Made by a program: the position numbers and the translations under genes. The notes beneath the pieces are model-generated. The model was not told the DNA's origin, made no database searches, and saw only the letters and a program-made list of their open reading frames with translations. DNA of 19,877 bases from WVWW01 sp041568335 (GTDB taxonomy: Bacteria > Acidobacteriota > Polarisedimenticolia > Polarisedimenticolales > Polarisedimenticolaceae): NCBI GenBank assembly GCA_041568335.1, contig JBFFZZ010000025.1:1-19877 (forward strand). Reading direction: 5' to 3'. Shown piece by piece: positions 1 to 8,103 of this stretch; within the stretch, counting starts at the first letter, position 1; each line of letters begins with the position of its first letter.

Positions 1-3000
1 AAATCGCCAACTGGGGCAACTCCCCCAACGGTGAAGGCGTCATCGGGTTCTACGCCAAGAACCTCCGCACGCAACAGGCGGTGTCTTATAACGGTGACGA
101 GCCCTTCTACCTGGGCAGCGCGACGAAGACGGCGGCGCACTTCCGCTACTGGATGCACATCGAGAGTGGTCATTTTTCGAGCGGCGACCCGCTCGCGTTC
201 AGCACCGGCGCCAACTCGGGGGCGCCGTGGTACGTCGACGAACGTTGCCCGGGCGCGGATGCTACGAACCTGATCGGCTTCGGCACCGGGCAACCGGGAA
301 CCTGCAACCAGACCATGAGCAATCCCACCGGGATCAACCCGAACGACCTCGGTCAGTCTTTCCCGCTCGACCGCTTCGACCTCGCGATGATGACGCAGAG
401 CGACAACGCGGCGACCTCGGCGTTGATCGACGACCCGACGTACGGCCTGGCCCTCGATGCAACCAACCTCAACGAATGGCTTTCCGCGGTGCCCGGCGTC
501 GGTCAGGGTTGGGGCATCGTCACCAGCATCCACGATGTCGACCGGCTGATCTTCTGGAACGGCCAGCACACGACCGCCAAGAAGAACGACCCGTCGTTCA
601 TGCGGGCACCGGGCCACACCTTCGGCGGGTACCGCAACAATTACCGTGCTTGCGGCCTCCCCGGCAACCCTCCCGCCAACTGCGTTTCACAGACTTGTCA
701 ACGTTGCTTCACCCCGGCTACGTGCACCGACGGCACCCAGAGCTGCGTGGTCCCCTGTCCGGGGAGCCAGACCTGCCAGGTCGTCACCGACCCCTGGGGC
801 GACATGCTTACGTACCTCGGCACCTCGAGCTTGCTGTTCCCCGACTGGACCGTCGGGCACGGGCGTTACTACGCGATGGGCACCAACAGCGCGACGCCGC
901 GCGCCTACTCGAACCTGCTCGAGGACTTCTGGAAGCTGGACTTCCACACACAGCCGTTTCGTGATGCCGCGGTCCAGAACATGGGCTTCGGCGGACCGCT
1001 GGACAACAACTTTCCCTGCCGGGAGGACATCAACGGGGGCGGGATCTGTACCGCGGGCGAGGGCTTCACCATGCTCGCCGCCAAGGGGGGGGCCAAGGGC
1101 GGAGCCTCCGACTCCACCCAGGTATGCGTCAACACCGCGCTGATCCAACTGAACAACGACGTCACCACCGACCCGGTGAACTTCCCCGTGTGGGACGACG
1201 ACGACGAGATGGTGTCGGTCGTCGTGATGACGCGCGAGAGCGGGGACTCCTGCGGGAACATCCGCACCAACTGGTTCGGCCTGTTCGGAAACGAGATGGT
1301 GCGGGCGGTCACGACCGATCTGCAAAGAGGTCCGGGCTCGTTCGGTCCCACGACGGTGATCGAAGAGGGCCAGATCCAGATCGACCTCCATATCATGAAC
1401 ATCGGCGGCGCGGTCAGCGGAAGCTTCGAAGTTCAAATCTACGCCTCGACGGATCTGAGCTTCGACGGTGCCGACAAGCTGGTCACGACCGCTTTCGTAC
1501 CCAGCGTCGCGGGGAACTCCACCTACGCGTCGGGCCCCATGAACGTCGTCCTGCCCTCGTCGGTCACCGCCGGAACCTACTACCTGCTGGCGCGGATCGA
1601 CTGGAACGATCAGATCGACGAGTACGACGAGCGGCCCTCCTCGAATATCGACGTCGTCTCGGCCGACCAGCTGACGGTCATGCCGCCGTGTCCCGATAGC
1701 GACGGGGACGGCGTCGCGGTCTGCGACGCGAGCTGCATCCCGTACCCGCAGCAACCCTGCGGCGACTGCGATCCTGCGGACGCGACGATCTACCCGGGTG
1801 CCGTGGAGATCTGTGACGGGATCGACCAGGACTGCGACACGATCATCGACAACAATATTCCGACGCCGCTGGTCGCCAACCGCATCGAGTACGACGACCC
1901 GCTGCCGTACCACAACTTCGGCCAGGCGATGGCCAACCTCGGCGACCTCGACGGCGACACGATCGACGACTTCGTGGTCGGCATCCCGGGCGGGGACGTC
2001 GCCGGCGTACTCGACGCGGGCATCGCGCGGGTGATCTCGGGCGCCGATCTGACGACGATCTGCGACGCCGTCCTCGCATCCCCGTCCACCTCGGACAGCC
2101 TGGGCGAATCGGTCGCTGCGGCGGGTGGCGATCTGAACGGCAACGGTCAGAACGACTTCGTGGTCGGCGTTCCCTTCTACGACGGCATCGCGAACGGCGC
2201 CGGCGCGGTCGCGGCGTTCAACGGACCCGACTGCGCGTTCATCCGGCTGATGGAAGACCCGGCGGGAGTCGCCTCCGACAGGCTGGGTCACGCCGTGATC
2301 TCGATCGGCGACGTCGACAACGACACTGTGCCCGACATCGCCTCCAGCGCGTTCCTGAGCGATCTCGGCGGGACCAACCGCGGTGCCGTCCACCTGTTCT
2401 CGGGGGCGACCGGCAACTTGCTGTTCACGATGTTCGACACTCTCGGCGTCGCGGACGATCTCGGAGCCAGCCTCGCGGGGCCCGGCGACTTGACCGGCGA
2501 CGGTATCCCCGACATCGCGGCCGGCGCGCCCCAGACCGACACCTCGGGAAGCGCGAACGGCGCGGTCTACATCTTCTCGGGGGCCGACGGCAGCTATCAG
2601 TACCGCCTCACGGACCCGACGGGGGAATCCGGTGCCGATCTCGGCATGACCCTCGTCTCGCTCGGAGACCTCGGTGCCGACGGCGTTTCCGAGCTTGCCG
2701 CCGGGCAATGGGGCGACATCGTCAACAACGATCGCACGGGTTCCGTCGCGATCTTCAACAGCTTTACCGATACGGTGCTTCTACGTCTGGTCAATCCGAT
2801 CGGTCTCGGTGGATCGAGCGAGCGTTTTCCCACCGCGCTCGCACCGATCGCGGACATCAACGGCGACGGGATCACCGATGTTCTCGTCGGCGCCGACGGG
2901 GACGACGACCTGGCGTCCGACGCGGGATCGGTGTTCATCTTCGACTCGGTCACCGGTGCGCTGTTGCACCACGTCTTCGATCCCGCCGGTGTGGCCACCG

Positions 3001-6000
3001 ATCAGCTCGGCACCGACGTCATCTCGCTCGGCGACATCTCCGGCGACGGTGTTCCCGATTTCGCGGCGAGTGGCCCGATGGCCGACAACATCGAGGGCAA
3101 CGAGGCCGGTCACGTGGTCGTGTTCGTGCTCGAGGAAGACTGCGACAACGACGGCTACAGCCCGTACGCGGGGGATTGCGACGACATGGATCCCGCTATC
3201 CGACCCGGTGCTTTCGAAAGCTGCGACACGATCGACAACGATTGCGACGGCCTGACCGATGAAGATTCGGACGGCGACGGCTTCGATACCTGCAGCGATT
3301 GCCGGGACAATGACCCGCGGGTCAACCCGAACGGCACCGAGATCTGCAACGGCGTCGACGACGATTGCGACGGCTTTACGGATGCCCAACCCAGCTTGCC
3401 CGACCTGGATGGCGACGGCGTCTGGGGCCCATGCTCCGACTGTGACAACACGAACCCGAATATCAACGCGAATCAACCGGACACCTGCAACCACATCGAC
3501 GATGATTGCAGCGGCATCCCCGATGACGGGTTCCCAATGGTCGTCTCCACGCGCTTCTCGATGCTGCCTTCCGGAGAGGACGACGACGAGCTGGCCACGG
3601 ACGTGGCTTCGATCGACGATGTCAACAACGACGGCGTCGACGACTTCGTGGCGAGCTCTCCGTTGATGGACAGCAGCGGATTGAACCACGGAGCGGCGGC
3701 GGTCTTCGACGGTGCTACAGGCGCATTGATCTGTGTCGCTGCGCCGGGGACGCAGATCAGCGAGCAAGCCGGCACTTCCGTGGCGGGTGTCGGCGACGTC
3801 AACGGAGACGGCGCCGGTGATTTCGCCATGGGAGCCCCGTTCCACGACATCAACACCAACGACGAAGGCAAGATCTACGTGCTGAACGGGGACGACTGCA
3901 CGTTGATCCGTGAGTTGACCGACTCGAACGGCCAGGCCGACGACCGGCTCGGCGAGTCGGTTGCAGGAATCGGCGATCTGACCGGGGACGGTATCGGTGA
4001 GATCGCCGGTGGTGCTCCGCGTGCGCTCACGCCCTACGGCAACGACGCAGGCGCCGTCCTCGTCTGGAACGGCGCCACGGGCGCCGAGCTGTTCAAACTG
4101 ATCGACACCCACACAGGGAGCAATCGTGCCGGCACCTCCGTCGCCGGTGTCGACGACGTCAACGCCGACGGTGTGCCGGATATCGTTGCCGGTGCGCCGT
4201 TCGACGACGGCGTGCGCGGGGGCGACGTCGGCAGTGTCCTCGTCTTTTCCGGCGCCGACGGCTCGATCATCCACAAGATGTTCGATCCTGACGGGACGAG
4301 TTCGGACCAGGTCGGAACGGCGGTCGCGGGAATCGCCGATCTGACCGGGGATCACGTGCCGGACATCTTGGCCGGTGCGCCGCGCGAGGACAGCGGCGGC
4401 AGCGACAACGGAGCGATCTTGGTTTTCTCCGGTGCCGACGGCACCGTTGCGCAGATCGTGCCCCTGACGGACGCAGCGACGAGCCACCAGTTCGGCGTGT
4501 CGGTCACCGCGCTCCACGATCTGAACGGCGATCTCATTCCCGAGTTCGCGGGCGGATCGGTCAACGACGACACGGAAGGCTCCAACACCGGCCGGGTGTT
4601 GATCATCAACGGCGCCGACTACTCGGTGCTTCACGATCTCACGGTGCCCGGGAGCTCGGATGACTCCAATCTCGGCTTTGCGCTCGACGGGATCGGCGAT
4701 CTCAACGGCGACGGGACGCCGGAGGTGATCGTCGCCCAACCGCGACAGCACACGCAGGAAGACCAGGATGTGGGGAGAGTCGTTGTTTTCAGCTTCGAGA
4801 GCGACTGCGACGACGATGGAGTGGGCCCGTTCGAGAAAGATTGCGACGACCAGAGCGGTTTGAGATACCCGGGATTGGTCGAATTCTGCGACGGGATCGA
4901 CAACGATTGCGATCTTTCCATCGACGAGGACGAGGACGGCGACGGCGACGACGCCTGTGTCGACTGTGACCCGGACAACCCGTCGATCTCCACCTCGATG
5001 CCCGAAGTGTGCAACATGGTCGACGACGACTGCGACCTGCAGACCGACGAGGGCGTCGACCTGGATGGAGACACCTACACGACCCCGTGCGATTGCGACG
5101 ATACCGATGTCAATGTGAACGCATCGATCGTCGAGGCATGTAACACGATCGACGACAACTGCGACGGTGGGATCGACGAGGGCTTCGCAAGGCCACTCGA
5201 TCAGGTACGCATCCTGGATCCGGAGCCGTTTGTCGCCGACGACGTGGGCGCGTCGATCGCGCTCATCGGGGACGTCGATTCGGACGCCTTCGCGGACGTC
5301 GTCATCGGCGTTCCCGGGGACAACGTGGTGGCGAATGGCGCCGGGTCGGCCATCCTCGTCTCCGGTGCGACACGAGAGGTCGTTTGTCGGCTCCTCGACC
5401 CCGCCGGTTTGACGTCGGACGCCATGGGTCGCTCGGCGGCGGGCGTTGGCGACGTCACCGGTGACGGCACGCCGGATATTGCGCTCGGTGCCCGTTCGGA
5501 CGACGGGGCCGGCCAGGCGAGCGGCTCGGTGCAGATCTTCGACGGCGCGACCTGTGCCTGGGTCCGGGAGTTGCTCGACCCGGCCGGCGCGGCCAACGAC
5601 TTTTTCGGCACCTCGATCGCCTCGATCGGCGACGTGACGGGCGACACCGTGCCGGACATCGCCGTAGGAGCGAACTGGGACGACGAGAACGGCTACACGA
5701 ACGTCGGGAGCGTCTCCGTGTTCGACGGCGCGACGGGAGCGTTCCTGTACAAGACTCTCGATCCGCACGGCCGGTCAAACGACCAGATGGGGATCTCCGT
5801 TTCGGCTCTTGGCGACGTCGATTTCGACGGCATCCCCGATTTCGCCGCCGGCGCCGTATTCGACAACGTGTTGGGTAGCACCCCCGGATCGGTGAGCCTG
5901 TTCAGCGGCTTCGACGGCAGCTGGATCCGCACGATGAGCGACCCCGTGGGGGCCAACGGCTATATCGGGCGCTCGGTCGCCGCCGCCGGCGACATGAACG

Positions 6001-6809
6001 GGGACGGTGTCCCCGACCTGATCACCGGCGCCGAGGGTGACGACACCGGGTCCACCAATGCGGGTGCGGTGCTCGCCTTCTCCGGTCTGGACGGTAGTCT
6101 GATCCGGCGCTTCGTCGATTCGTCACCCTTGCAATCCGCGGACCTCGGGGCCGCCGTGGCCGCGGCCGGGGATCTCGACGGCGACGGGATCACCGAGGTC
6201 GTCGCCGGTGGACCCGACTCCACGAGGACGGGTGGCTCGGCCGGCGAGATCGTGTTGTTCGACGGGGCCACAGGCGCGGTGCTTCACCGGTTCACGGATG
6301 CGTCTTCGCAGTCGGGCGATGACTTCGGCGCGACCGTGTTGGCCGCGGACATCAACGGCGGAGGGATCGAGATCCTCGCCGGAGCTCCGAACGGCGATCC
6401 CGGTGGGCTCAGCTCGGCCGGTTACGTGACGGTCTTCACGCTCGACGCCGATTGCGACGGCGACGGCTACTCGCCGCTGGCGGATTGCGACGACACGAAC
6501 GGCGGCACGACCGGGGCGCCGGGCCCGGCGCAGGCGTTGTCGTTCAGCGATGACACGACGCTGAGCTGGACCGCTCCGGCCGATCCCGGGCTGTCGCCCG
6601 GCACGCTGGTCTACGACGTGGTTCGCTCGGACGATCCGTCGGACTTCGTCACCGGGATGACCTGTGTGGAATCGGACGACGGTGGGGATACGACGGCGGC
6701 CGACACCGACACGCCGACTTCGGGGTCGTTCTACGCCTACCTGGTGCGCGCGAAGACGTTCTGCGGTGCGGCGGCGGACGCCGGTCGCGCCATCGCCACG
6801 TGCCCGTAG
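1..6809 (+). CDS. Giant mosaic extracellular protein: beta-lactamase-like serine hydrolase + CARDB + MopE motifs + three 7-blade FG-GAP propellers + FnIII-like end (5' partial)
   Basis: The frame is open from base 3 (first full codon) to a TAG at 6807-6809, so the true start and any signal peptide lie upstream. Residues are counted from the GTG at 81. About 1-415 look like a class A beta-lactamase/PBP-type fold: SATK at 13-16 (SxxK), SDN at 107-109 and KGG at 335-337, in the family order. An insert at about 191-232 carries eight cysteines. About 418-533 resemble a CARDB adhesion domain. A MopE-type Cys/Asp unit (537-593) follows, then three propellers of seven FG-GAP repeats (about 609-1019, 1155-1574, 1706-2122) separated by two MopE triplets. 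A degenerate MopE unit and an FnIII-like domain (about 2148-2242) end the chain. Asp-rich DxDGDxxxD loops suggest calcium binding. Export to the cell surface or medium is inferred from Cys content and domain types. Substrate is unknown; it could be an active hydrolase or an inactive binding fold. It ends 13 bp from the convergent dehydrogenase gene. Confidence 0.85.
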   Translation, partial: IANWGNSPNGEGVIGFYAKNLRTQQAVSYNGDEPFYLGSATKTAAHFRYWMHIESGHFSSGDPLAFSTGANSGAPWYVDERCPGADATNLIGFGTGQPGTCNQTMSNPTGINPNDLGQSFPLDRFDLAMMTQSDNAATSALIDDPTYGLALDATNLNEWLSAVPGVGQGWGIVTSIHDVDRLIFWNGQHTTAKKNDPSFMRAPGHTFGGYRNNYRACGLPGNPPANCVSQTCQRCFTPATCTDGTQSCVVPCPGSQTCQVVTDPWGDMLTYLGTSSLLFPDWTVGHGRYYAMGTNSATPRAYSNLLEDFWKLDFHTQPFRDAAVQNMGFGGPLDNNFPCREDINGGGICTAGEGFTMLAAKGGAKGGASDSTQVCVNTALIQLNNDVTTDPVNFPVWDDDDEMVSVVVMTRESGDSCGNIRTNWFGLFGNEMVRAVTTDLQRGPGSFGPTTVIEEGQIQIDLHIMNIGGAVSGSFEVQIYASTDLSFDGADKLVTTAFVPSVAGNSTYASGPMNVVLPSSVTAGTYYLLARIDWNDQIDEYDERPSSNIDVVSADQLTVMPPCPDSDGDGVAVCDASCIPYPQQPCGDCDPADATIYPGAVEICDGIDQDCDTIIDNNIPTPLVANRIEYDDPLPYHNFGQAMANLGDLDGDTIDDFVVGIPGGDVAGVLDAGIARVISGADLTTICDAVLASPSTSDSLGESVAAAGGDLNGNGQNDFVVGVPFYDGIANGAGAVAAFNGPDCAFIRLMEDPAGVASDRLGHAVISIGDVDNDTVPDIASSAFLSDLGGTNRGAVHLFSGATGNLLFTMFDTLGVADDLGASLAGPGDLTGDGIPDIAAGAPQTDTSGSANGAVYIFSGADGSYQYRLTDPTGESGADLGMTLVSLGDLGADGVSELAAGQWGDIVNNDRTGSVAIFNSFTDTVLLRLVNPIGLGGSSERFPTALAPIADINGDGITDVLVGADGDDDLASDAGSVFIFDSVTGALLHHVFDPAGVATDQLGTDVISLGDISGDGVPDFAASGPMADNIEGNEAGHVVVFVLEEDCDNDGYSPYAGDCDDMDPAIRPGAFESCDTIDNDCDGLTDEDSDGDGFDTCSDCRDNDPRVNPNGTEICNGVDDDCDGFTDAQPSLPDLDGDGVWGPCSDCDNTNPNINANQPDTCNHIDDDCSGIPDDGFPMVVSTRFSMLPSGEDDDELATDVASIDDVNNDGVDDFVASSPLMDSSGLNHGAAAVFDGATGALICVAAPGTQISEQAGTSVAGVGDVNGDGAGDFAMGAPFHDINTNDEGKIYVLNGDDCTLIRELTDSNGQADDRLGESVAGIGDLTGDGIGEIAGGAPRALTPYGNDAGAVLVWNGATGAELFKLIDTHTGSNRAGTSVAGVDDVNADGVPDIVAGAPFDDGVRGGDVGSVLVFSGADGSIIHKMFDPDGTSSDQVGTAVAGIADLTGDHVPDILAGAPREDSGGSDNGAILVFSGADGTVAQIVPLTDAATSHQFGVSVTALHDLNGDLIPEFAGGSVNDDTEGSNTGRVLIINGADYSVLHDLTVPGSSDDSNLGFALDGIGDLNGDGTPEVIVAQPRQHTQEDQDVGRVVVFSFESDCDDDGVGPFEKDCDDQSGLRYPGLVEFCDGIDNDCDLSIDEDEDGDGDDACVDCDPDNPSISTSMPEVCNMVDDDCDLQTDEGVDLDGDTYTTPCDCDDTDVNVNASIVEACNTIDDNCDGGIDEGFARPLDQVRILDPEPFVADDVGASIALIGDVDSDAFADVVIGVPGDNVVANGAGSAILVSGATREVVCRLLDPAGLTSDAMGRSAAGVGDVTGDGTPDIALGARSDDGAGQASGSVQIFDGATCAWVRELLDPAGAANDFFGTSIASIGDVTGDTVPDIAVGANWDDENGYTNVGSVSVFDGATGAFLYKTLDPHGRSNDQMGISVSALGDVDFDGIPDFAAGAVFDNVLGSTPGSVSLFSGFDGSWIRTMSDPVGANGYIGRSVAAAGDMNGDGVPDLITGAEGDDTGSTNAGAVLAFSGLDGSLIRRFVDSSPLQSADLGAAVAAAGDLDGDGITEVVAGGPDSTRTGGSAGEIVLFDGATGAVLHRFTDASSQSGDDFGATVLAADINGGGIEILAGAPNGDPGGLSSAGYVTVFTLDADCDGDGYSPLADCDDTNGGTTGAPGPAQALSFSDDTTLSWTAPADPGLSPGTLVYDVVRSDDPSDFVTGMTCVESDDGGDTTAADTDTPTSGSFYAYLVRAKTFCGAAADAGRAIATCP
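1689..1857 (+). repeat. First MopE-type Cys/Asp motif unit (single)
   Basis: The translation reads CPDSDGDG, then GDCDPADATIYPGAVEICDG and DQDCDTIID. This is the pattern of the family named putative metal-binding MopE motif: DGD loop, GDCD, PGA-E-CDG, D-DCD. It stands alone between the CARDB-like domain and the first propeller. The name comes from a methanotroph copper-binding protein, but metal choice cannot be read here. Paired cysteines could equally form disulfides. Confidence 0.75.
1905..3137 (+). repeat. FG-GAP propeller 1, seven repeats
   Basis: Seven consecutive units of about 58-62 residues each start near F/LG-x-S/A-V and carry a D-x-[DN]-x-D-G-x-x-D loop, then an AG-x-V-x-x-FSG strand. 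Examples are GDLTGDGIPDIAAGAP and GDISGDGVPDFAASGP. Integrin-type FG-GAP repeats form seven-bladed propellers, so seven units fit one closed domain. Unit 6 lacks the usual leading G (SERFPTALAPI) but keeps the Asp loop (ADINGDGITD). Confidence 0.85.
3138..3534 (+). repeat. MopE-type motif triplet between propellers 1 and 2
   Basis: Three tandem Cys/Asp units are visible: DCDNDGYSPYAGDCDD to DNDCDGLTDE, DSDGDGFDTCSDCRDND to DDDCDGFTDA, and DLDGDGVWGPCSDCDN to DDDCSGIPDD. Each has the DGD loop, a CxxC or GDCDD step, and the ExCN/D-x-x-DxDC closing motif. The first unit grows directly from the last strand of propeller 1, so the boundary is approximate. Likely a rigid, disulfide- or metal-stabilised spacer (inference). 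Confidence 0.78.
3543..4802 (+). repeat. FG-GAP propeller 2, seven repeats
   Basis: Seven units with the same layout as propeller 1, such as GDVNGDGAGDFAMGAP, GDLTGDGIGEIAGGAP and DDVNADGVPDIVAGAP. Between Asp loops the text repeats GAVLVWNGATGAELF or SVLVFSGADGSIIH strands. The final unit runs into the next Cys/Asp block (SFESDCDDDG). Several loops vary, for example DDVNNDGVDD in unit 1 and HDLNGDLIPE in unit 6, so calcium occupancy may differ by blade. Confidence 0.85.
4803..5188 (+). repeat. MopE-type motif triplet between propellers 2 and 3
   Basis: Three Cys/Asp units parallel to the block at 3138-3534: DCDDDGVGPFEKDCDD to DNDCDLSIDE, DEDGDGDDACVDCDPD to DDDCDLQTDE, and DLDGDTYTTPCDCDDTD to DDNCDGGIDE. 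The same unit number and order in both linkers suggests the propeller-plus-triplet module was duplicated as a whole. Confidence 0.78.
5196..6446 (+). repeat. FG-GAP propeller 3, seven repeats, leading into a degenerate MopE unit
   Basis: Seven units are readable, with Asp loops such as GDVTGDGTPDIALGAR, GDVTGDTVPDIAVGAN, GDMNGDGVPDLITGAE and GDLDGDGITEVVAGGP. The seventh is eroded (LAADINGGGIEILAGAP). Immediately after, DCDGDGYSPLADCDDTNGG (about 6447-6504) is a truncated MopE unit that lacks the closing CDG/DCD half. The FnIII-like end follows. Confidence 0.85.
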
Positions 6810-6822
6810 ACACTTGTTTTCC

Positions 6823-8079
6823 TCAGAAACGATCCGCGCGGAACGGCGCCGGATCGACCGAAGGCGTCTCGCCGCAGATCAGCTCGGCCAGCAACCGTCC
6901 GGTCGCCGGCGCGGTCTTGAGCCCGGTCATCTGGTGGCCCGTCGCCAGCCAGATGTCGCGCGCGCCCCGGGCGCGGCCGATCGCCGGCATCCCGTCGGGC
7001 ATGCAGGGGCGCAAGCCGCGCCACACGTCCACATCCGCGGTCGATACCTCGCCCAGCTCGAGCATCGTTCCTGCGTCGCGCACCATGGCGGCGACGCGGC
7101 GCCGGTCGAGCGAGAGATCCTCGCCGACCAGCTCGAGCGTGCCCGACACGCGCAGCGAGTCGGCATGCGGCGTGATCGCGATCTTGCGCTCGGTGAGGTA
7201 GATCGATCGCGTGGGGTGAGGCTCGCGCCGTTTCGCCTCGAGCGAATAGCCCTTGGCCCCGAGCATCGGCAGCCGCAGCCCCAGCCGGCGTCCGAACGAG
7301 CCGGACCAGGCGCCCGCCGCGAGAACGGTCTGCTTGGCCTGGACGACGCCTCGCGACGTGCGCAGAAGATCGCCCGTACCGTTCGACGTGACGTCGACGA
7401 CCTCGGCCCGTTCCTCGAAGCGCACACCGAGCCGTTCGGCCTCGGCGATCAACGCGCGCACCGCGCGGTAGGGATCGCAGTGTGCGTCCTCTGGGAAGAA
7501 CAGCCCGCCGACGGACGCGGCACGGATGGCGGGCTCGCGCTCGCGAACCTGATCCGTCGACCACTCCTCGTAGGGGATGTGGAACCGTTCCGTGAGCTCC
7601 GCCCGGCGCTGCGCCGCGATCAGCGACTTCTCGCTCTCGTACACCGCGAGCAGCCCGTTGCGCGCGAAGCCGAACGGCTCGCTCGTTTGCGCCGCGAGCC
7701 GCTCCCAGAAATCGACGCTCCGGCGGCTGAGCTCGATCAACGCCTTCGCCCCGCGCTCGAACGGCGCGCGCCGGCTGTTCGCGAGGAAGCGCAGCAACCA
7801 GGCGGCCAGCGCGGGGTCGAACCGTGGGCGGATGTAAAACGGACTCTCGCGGTCGAGCAACCAGCCCAGTGCCTTCACCGTTTGTCCCGGCGCGGCAAGC
7901 GGCAGGGCGAGCGAGGCCGTCAACCAGCCGGCGTTCCCGTAGGAACAACCGTGGCCGAGACGGTCGCGTTCGAGCACCCGGACGGACGCGCCGCGGCGGG
8001 CCAGCTCCAACCCGCAGGCGATGCCGACCACACCGCCGCCGACGATCGCGACGTCGGCCCTGCCGAGATCCGTGTCCAT
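6823..8079 (-). CDS. DadA-type FAD-dependent D-amino acid dehydrogenase / glycine oxidase family
   Basis: A 418-residue flavoprotein of the DAO superfamily. It would oxidise a D-amino acid or similar amine to the 2-oxo acid, passing electrons to FAD. Residues 9-38 hold the Rossmann dinucleotide motif (VAIVGGGVVGIACGLELA, then a VLERD acidic end). The C-terminus has the family block GLRPCMPDGMPAIG, then LATGHQMTG and ATGRLLAELI. Length matches DadA (about 430). There is no signal peptide; the DadA family acts at the inner face of the membrane or in the cytosol. The ATG at 8077-8079 gives the usual few residues before the FAD strand. It lies 24 bp downstream of the zinc-ribbon membrane gene on the same strand and may share its transcript. 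It converges on the giant gene with 13 bp between stops. The substrate cannot be told from sequence; HcnC/ThiO-like oxidases are alternatives. Confidence 0.85.
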   Translation of the reverse strand: MDTDLGRADVAIVGGGVVGIACGLELARRGASVRVLERDRLGHGCSYGNAGWLTASLALPLAAPGQTVKALGWLLDRESPFYIRPRFDPALAAWLLRFLANSRRAPFERGAKALIELSRRSVDFWERLAAQTSEPFGFARNGLLAVYESEKSLIAAQRRAELTERFHIPYEEWSTDQVREREPAIRAASVGGLFFPEDAHCDPYRAVRALIAEAERLGVRFEERAEVVDVTSNGTGDLLRTSRGVVQAKQTVLAAGAWSGSFGRRLGLRLPMLGAKGYSLEAKRREPHPTRSIYLTERKIAITPHADSLRVSGTLELVGEDLSLDRRRVAAMVRDAGTMLELGEVSTADVDVWRGLRPCMPDGMPAIGRARGARDIWLATGHQMTGLKTAPATGRLLAELICGETPSVDPAPFRADRF

Positions 8080-8103
8080 GCGCCCAAGATACGCCTGGCG
8101 GGG

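Noticed and set aside
687..5768. Very long open frames on the minus strand (about 670 and 995 codons) opposite the repeat protein
   Set aside because: They mirror the GAC/GTC/GGC-rich codons of the FG-GAP and MopE repeats. The translations are low-complexity Arg/Asp/Val-rich with no recognisable domain, while the plus frame has clear motifs.
1905..6446. Regularly spaced repeats considered as a CRISPR or satellite array
   Set aside because: The period is about 180 bp, the DNA copies are only loosely similar, and the repeats are in frame and explained by FG-GAP protein units.
6810..6822. Terminator between the giant gene and the dehydrogenase
   Set aside because: Only 13 bp with TTTT but no stem; nothing supports a hairpin.
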